From assembly GCF_949987515.2 (NCBI RefSeq), contig NC_082697.1:23257730-23321729 (forward strand): DNA of 64,000 bases, given 5' to 3'. Under the pieces are notes generated by a model. The model saw only the letters and a list, made by a program, of their open reading frames with translations, had not been told where the DNA came from and ran no database searches. Each line of letters begins with the position of its first letter. Position 1 is the stretch's first letter. This DNA is from Delphinus delphis. Its lineage: Eukaryota; Chordata; Mammalia; Artiodactyla; Delphinidae. Positions 62,721 to 64,000 of the stretch are shown in pieces. Position numbers and translations under genes: made by a program.

Positions 62721-63780
62721 CTGGGGTGTGGGTGTGGGATGGGATATGCTGATTGGGGCCCTCCCCTGGGGCTTAGGGTGGGAGATCAGCCCTCTTCCCA
62801 AATCACACAAGCAGACAGTGGGCAGGGAGGTTCCCAGAGGAAACCCAGGATACCTTAACAAGGGGGAATGGTTCCCAGGTGACCAAAAAAACAAGGCTCA
62901 CTACAGCTGACAATATCACCCGCAATTCATAAATGAGACAAGGGCCCACCAATAACACGTCCAAGGTCACAGCTCGTAAGTGGCCACATCAGAGCTGGGT
63001 CTCATGTCCGGCTGCCTCCAGAAGTTTTGCTGTCATTGCCCTACTCTGCTTTCTGTCCTCCGCTTCTCCCCTCACTACTGTCTTACACTGAAACTCCCTG
63101 AGAAATGACTGGCTGAACTGACCAGCTACTAATGTCCCTGGTTGCCTGGGCTGTGCAGTGGTGAGGTCTCAGGGCCGGTTCCCCACACATCTTAAGGGCT
63201 GTAATGGGAAGGCCTGACTAGGTCCAGAGCCAGAGTCTGATGCTAGCCCTGCTTCAGAATGGCCACTGCTACCTTCCCTCCCCGTTTTTCAGTTCTGTGT
63301 CCACCCAGGAAATTGCAAAGGACCTGGCTGTACCCTTCTGGGCACCAGGAGCCAGCAGGCACTTGGCAGGTCGCAGGGTCAGTGAGCAGGAGGGGATCAG
63401 GTGACTGAGCCCAGGGTGGCAGGGAGGGGCCCCAGCTTTAGCCACCACTGAGGTGGCAATCCCCAGCCTGCAGCCAGGGCCTATTACCAGTGGGGTCAGA
63501 AACTCACAAGGCTGGGGGCCAGGATGACTCCAGGAAGCTCATCCTGGACAGGTCCATCTAAGCTCTGGGGCTGAACCCAAAAGGCCTGAAGGCCACGGTG
63601 GGAGGGACTGATGATGGGGCTGTGGAGTGAACATCAGTCTGGTTTGAATCAAGTCCTATTAAGCAGGGACGTCCACGTGGGGCTCCCAGGGGCACCTGGC
63701 TCTGCAAAGTCAGTCCTGACTGCCTTTGATAAGTGGCTGTGATGAGGGTTGTTCCCACGCTCCAGCCAGACCCAAGAACC
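62721..63780. other. Intergenic DNA between FER1L4 and ERGIC3
   Basis: About 62935-63030 is an antisense MIR ('gaaattg'-less core, 'ccaaggtcacagctcgtaag'). The rest is unassigned. No gene is seen. Confidence 0.45.
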
Positions 63781-63944
63781 ACACAGAGACCAGCGAGTAC
63801 TATCACAATCAATAGATTTACCAACCTGGGGCAGCAACTGACTCTTTGCAGAGAGGGTGTGCGGGGTGGGTGGGGTAAGAGGCTGTGAAAATGACCATAA
63901 GGCCAAAGGAAAACAGGGACTTGTTGGGGGGGAAGGACGGACAA
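63780..63944 (-). other. ERGIC3: Probable ERGIC3 3' UTR
   Basis: Sequence directly after the ERGIC3 stop is unique and pyrimidine-rich on the minus strand. I find no AATAAA or ATTAAA on this strand between 63944 and about 63000. The best candidate is the degenerate TAAATCTATTG at about 63810-63820, so the end is uncertain. Confidence 0.45.
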
Positions 63945-64000
63945 CTATGTTGTCTTCCCTAGATCAATTTTCTTCTGGATGGCTCGAGCCGAGTGGTAGA
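63945..64000 (-). CDS. ERGIC3: ERGIC3, C-terminal end (partial)
   Basis: Minus-strand reading from the window edge gives YHSARAIQKKIDLGKTT followed by TAG at 63945-63947, which I recognise as the C-terminus of ERGIC3. ERGIC3 is a two-membrane-span cargo receptor cycling between ER, ERGIC and cis-Golgi. The position beyond FER1L4 and opposite to it in strand matches human 20q11.22. Only the cytosolic tail after the second membrane span is inside the window. Confidence 0.93.
   Translation of the reverse strand, partial: YHSARAIQKKIDLGKTT

Noticed and set aside
63558..63944. 128-codon minus-strand frame next to ERGIC3
   Set aside because: It begins right after the ERGIC3 stop and lies in its 3' UTR and intergenic DNA; no known domain.

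Overview
This is a mammalian nuclear window, most likely from a whale or dolphin. It is packed with tRNA-derived SINEs of the CHR type: short copies ending in a 'gtaccgc-A' tail, long copies ending in 'cgcagccaaaaataaa', and very short 'ggccaaaaa' copies. It also has LINE-1s whose 3' ends match each other, and I see no typical bovine Bov-tA or BovB pattern. Gene order matches human 20q11.22 in reverse: CPNE1 (+), SPAG4 (-), FER1L4 (+), ERGIC3 (-). Gene names rest on recognising the encoded proteins and this synteny; no database search was run.

Layout. 1-3240: CPNE1 intron filled with LINE-1 and nested SINEs. 3241-4290: last three coding exons, 3' UTR and poly(A) signal of CPNE1. 4290-7090: intergenic old repeats. 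7092-11370: complete SPAG4 on the minus strand, 12 exons that join into an unbroken 439-codon frame. 11370-13990: divergent interval with a GC-rich promoter, a perfect CRE palindrome, a 230 bp CTTT/CCTT tract and two SINEs. 13994-62120: a ferlin gene of the otoferlin-like subgroup, FER1L4, about 40 exons. It is clearly a pseudogene here, with at least eight in-frame stops, about ten frame-changing indels, three altered splice sites and loss of the exons for roughly 200 residues. 62120-63944: intergenic repeats and the ERGIC3 3' UTR. 63945-64000: the C-terminal codons of ERGIC3.

The large FER1L4 introns hold most of the mobile DNA. The standouts are a full-length but dead LINE-1 (46.3-53.9 kb) inserted in the A-rich tail of a CHR SINE and itself hit by two younger SINEs; a processed insert that looks like the 3' end of an endogenous-retrovirus transcript (about 35.16-35.45 kb); and a polyadenylated retrocopy inserted inside a SINE with a 14 bp duplication (29.4-29.7 kb).

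CPNE1 (calcium-dependent membrane binding), SPAG4 (SUN-domain nuclear-envelope protein of spermatids) and ERGIC3 (early secretory pathway) are unrelated neighbours, not a pathway. I found no operon-like, CRISPR or phage-like system. The most informative content is the decay record of FER1L4 and the datable nesting of the retroelements.
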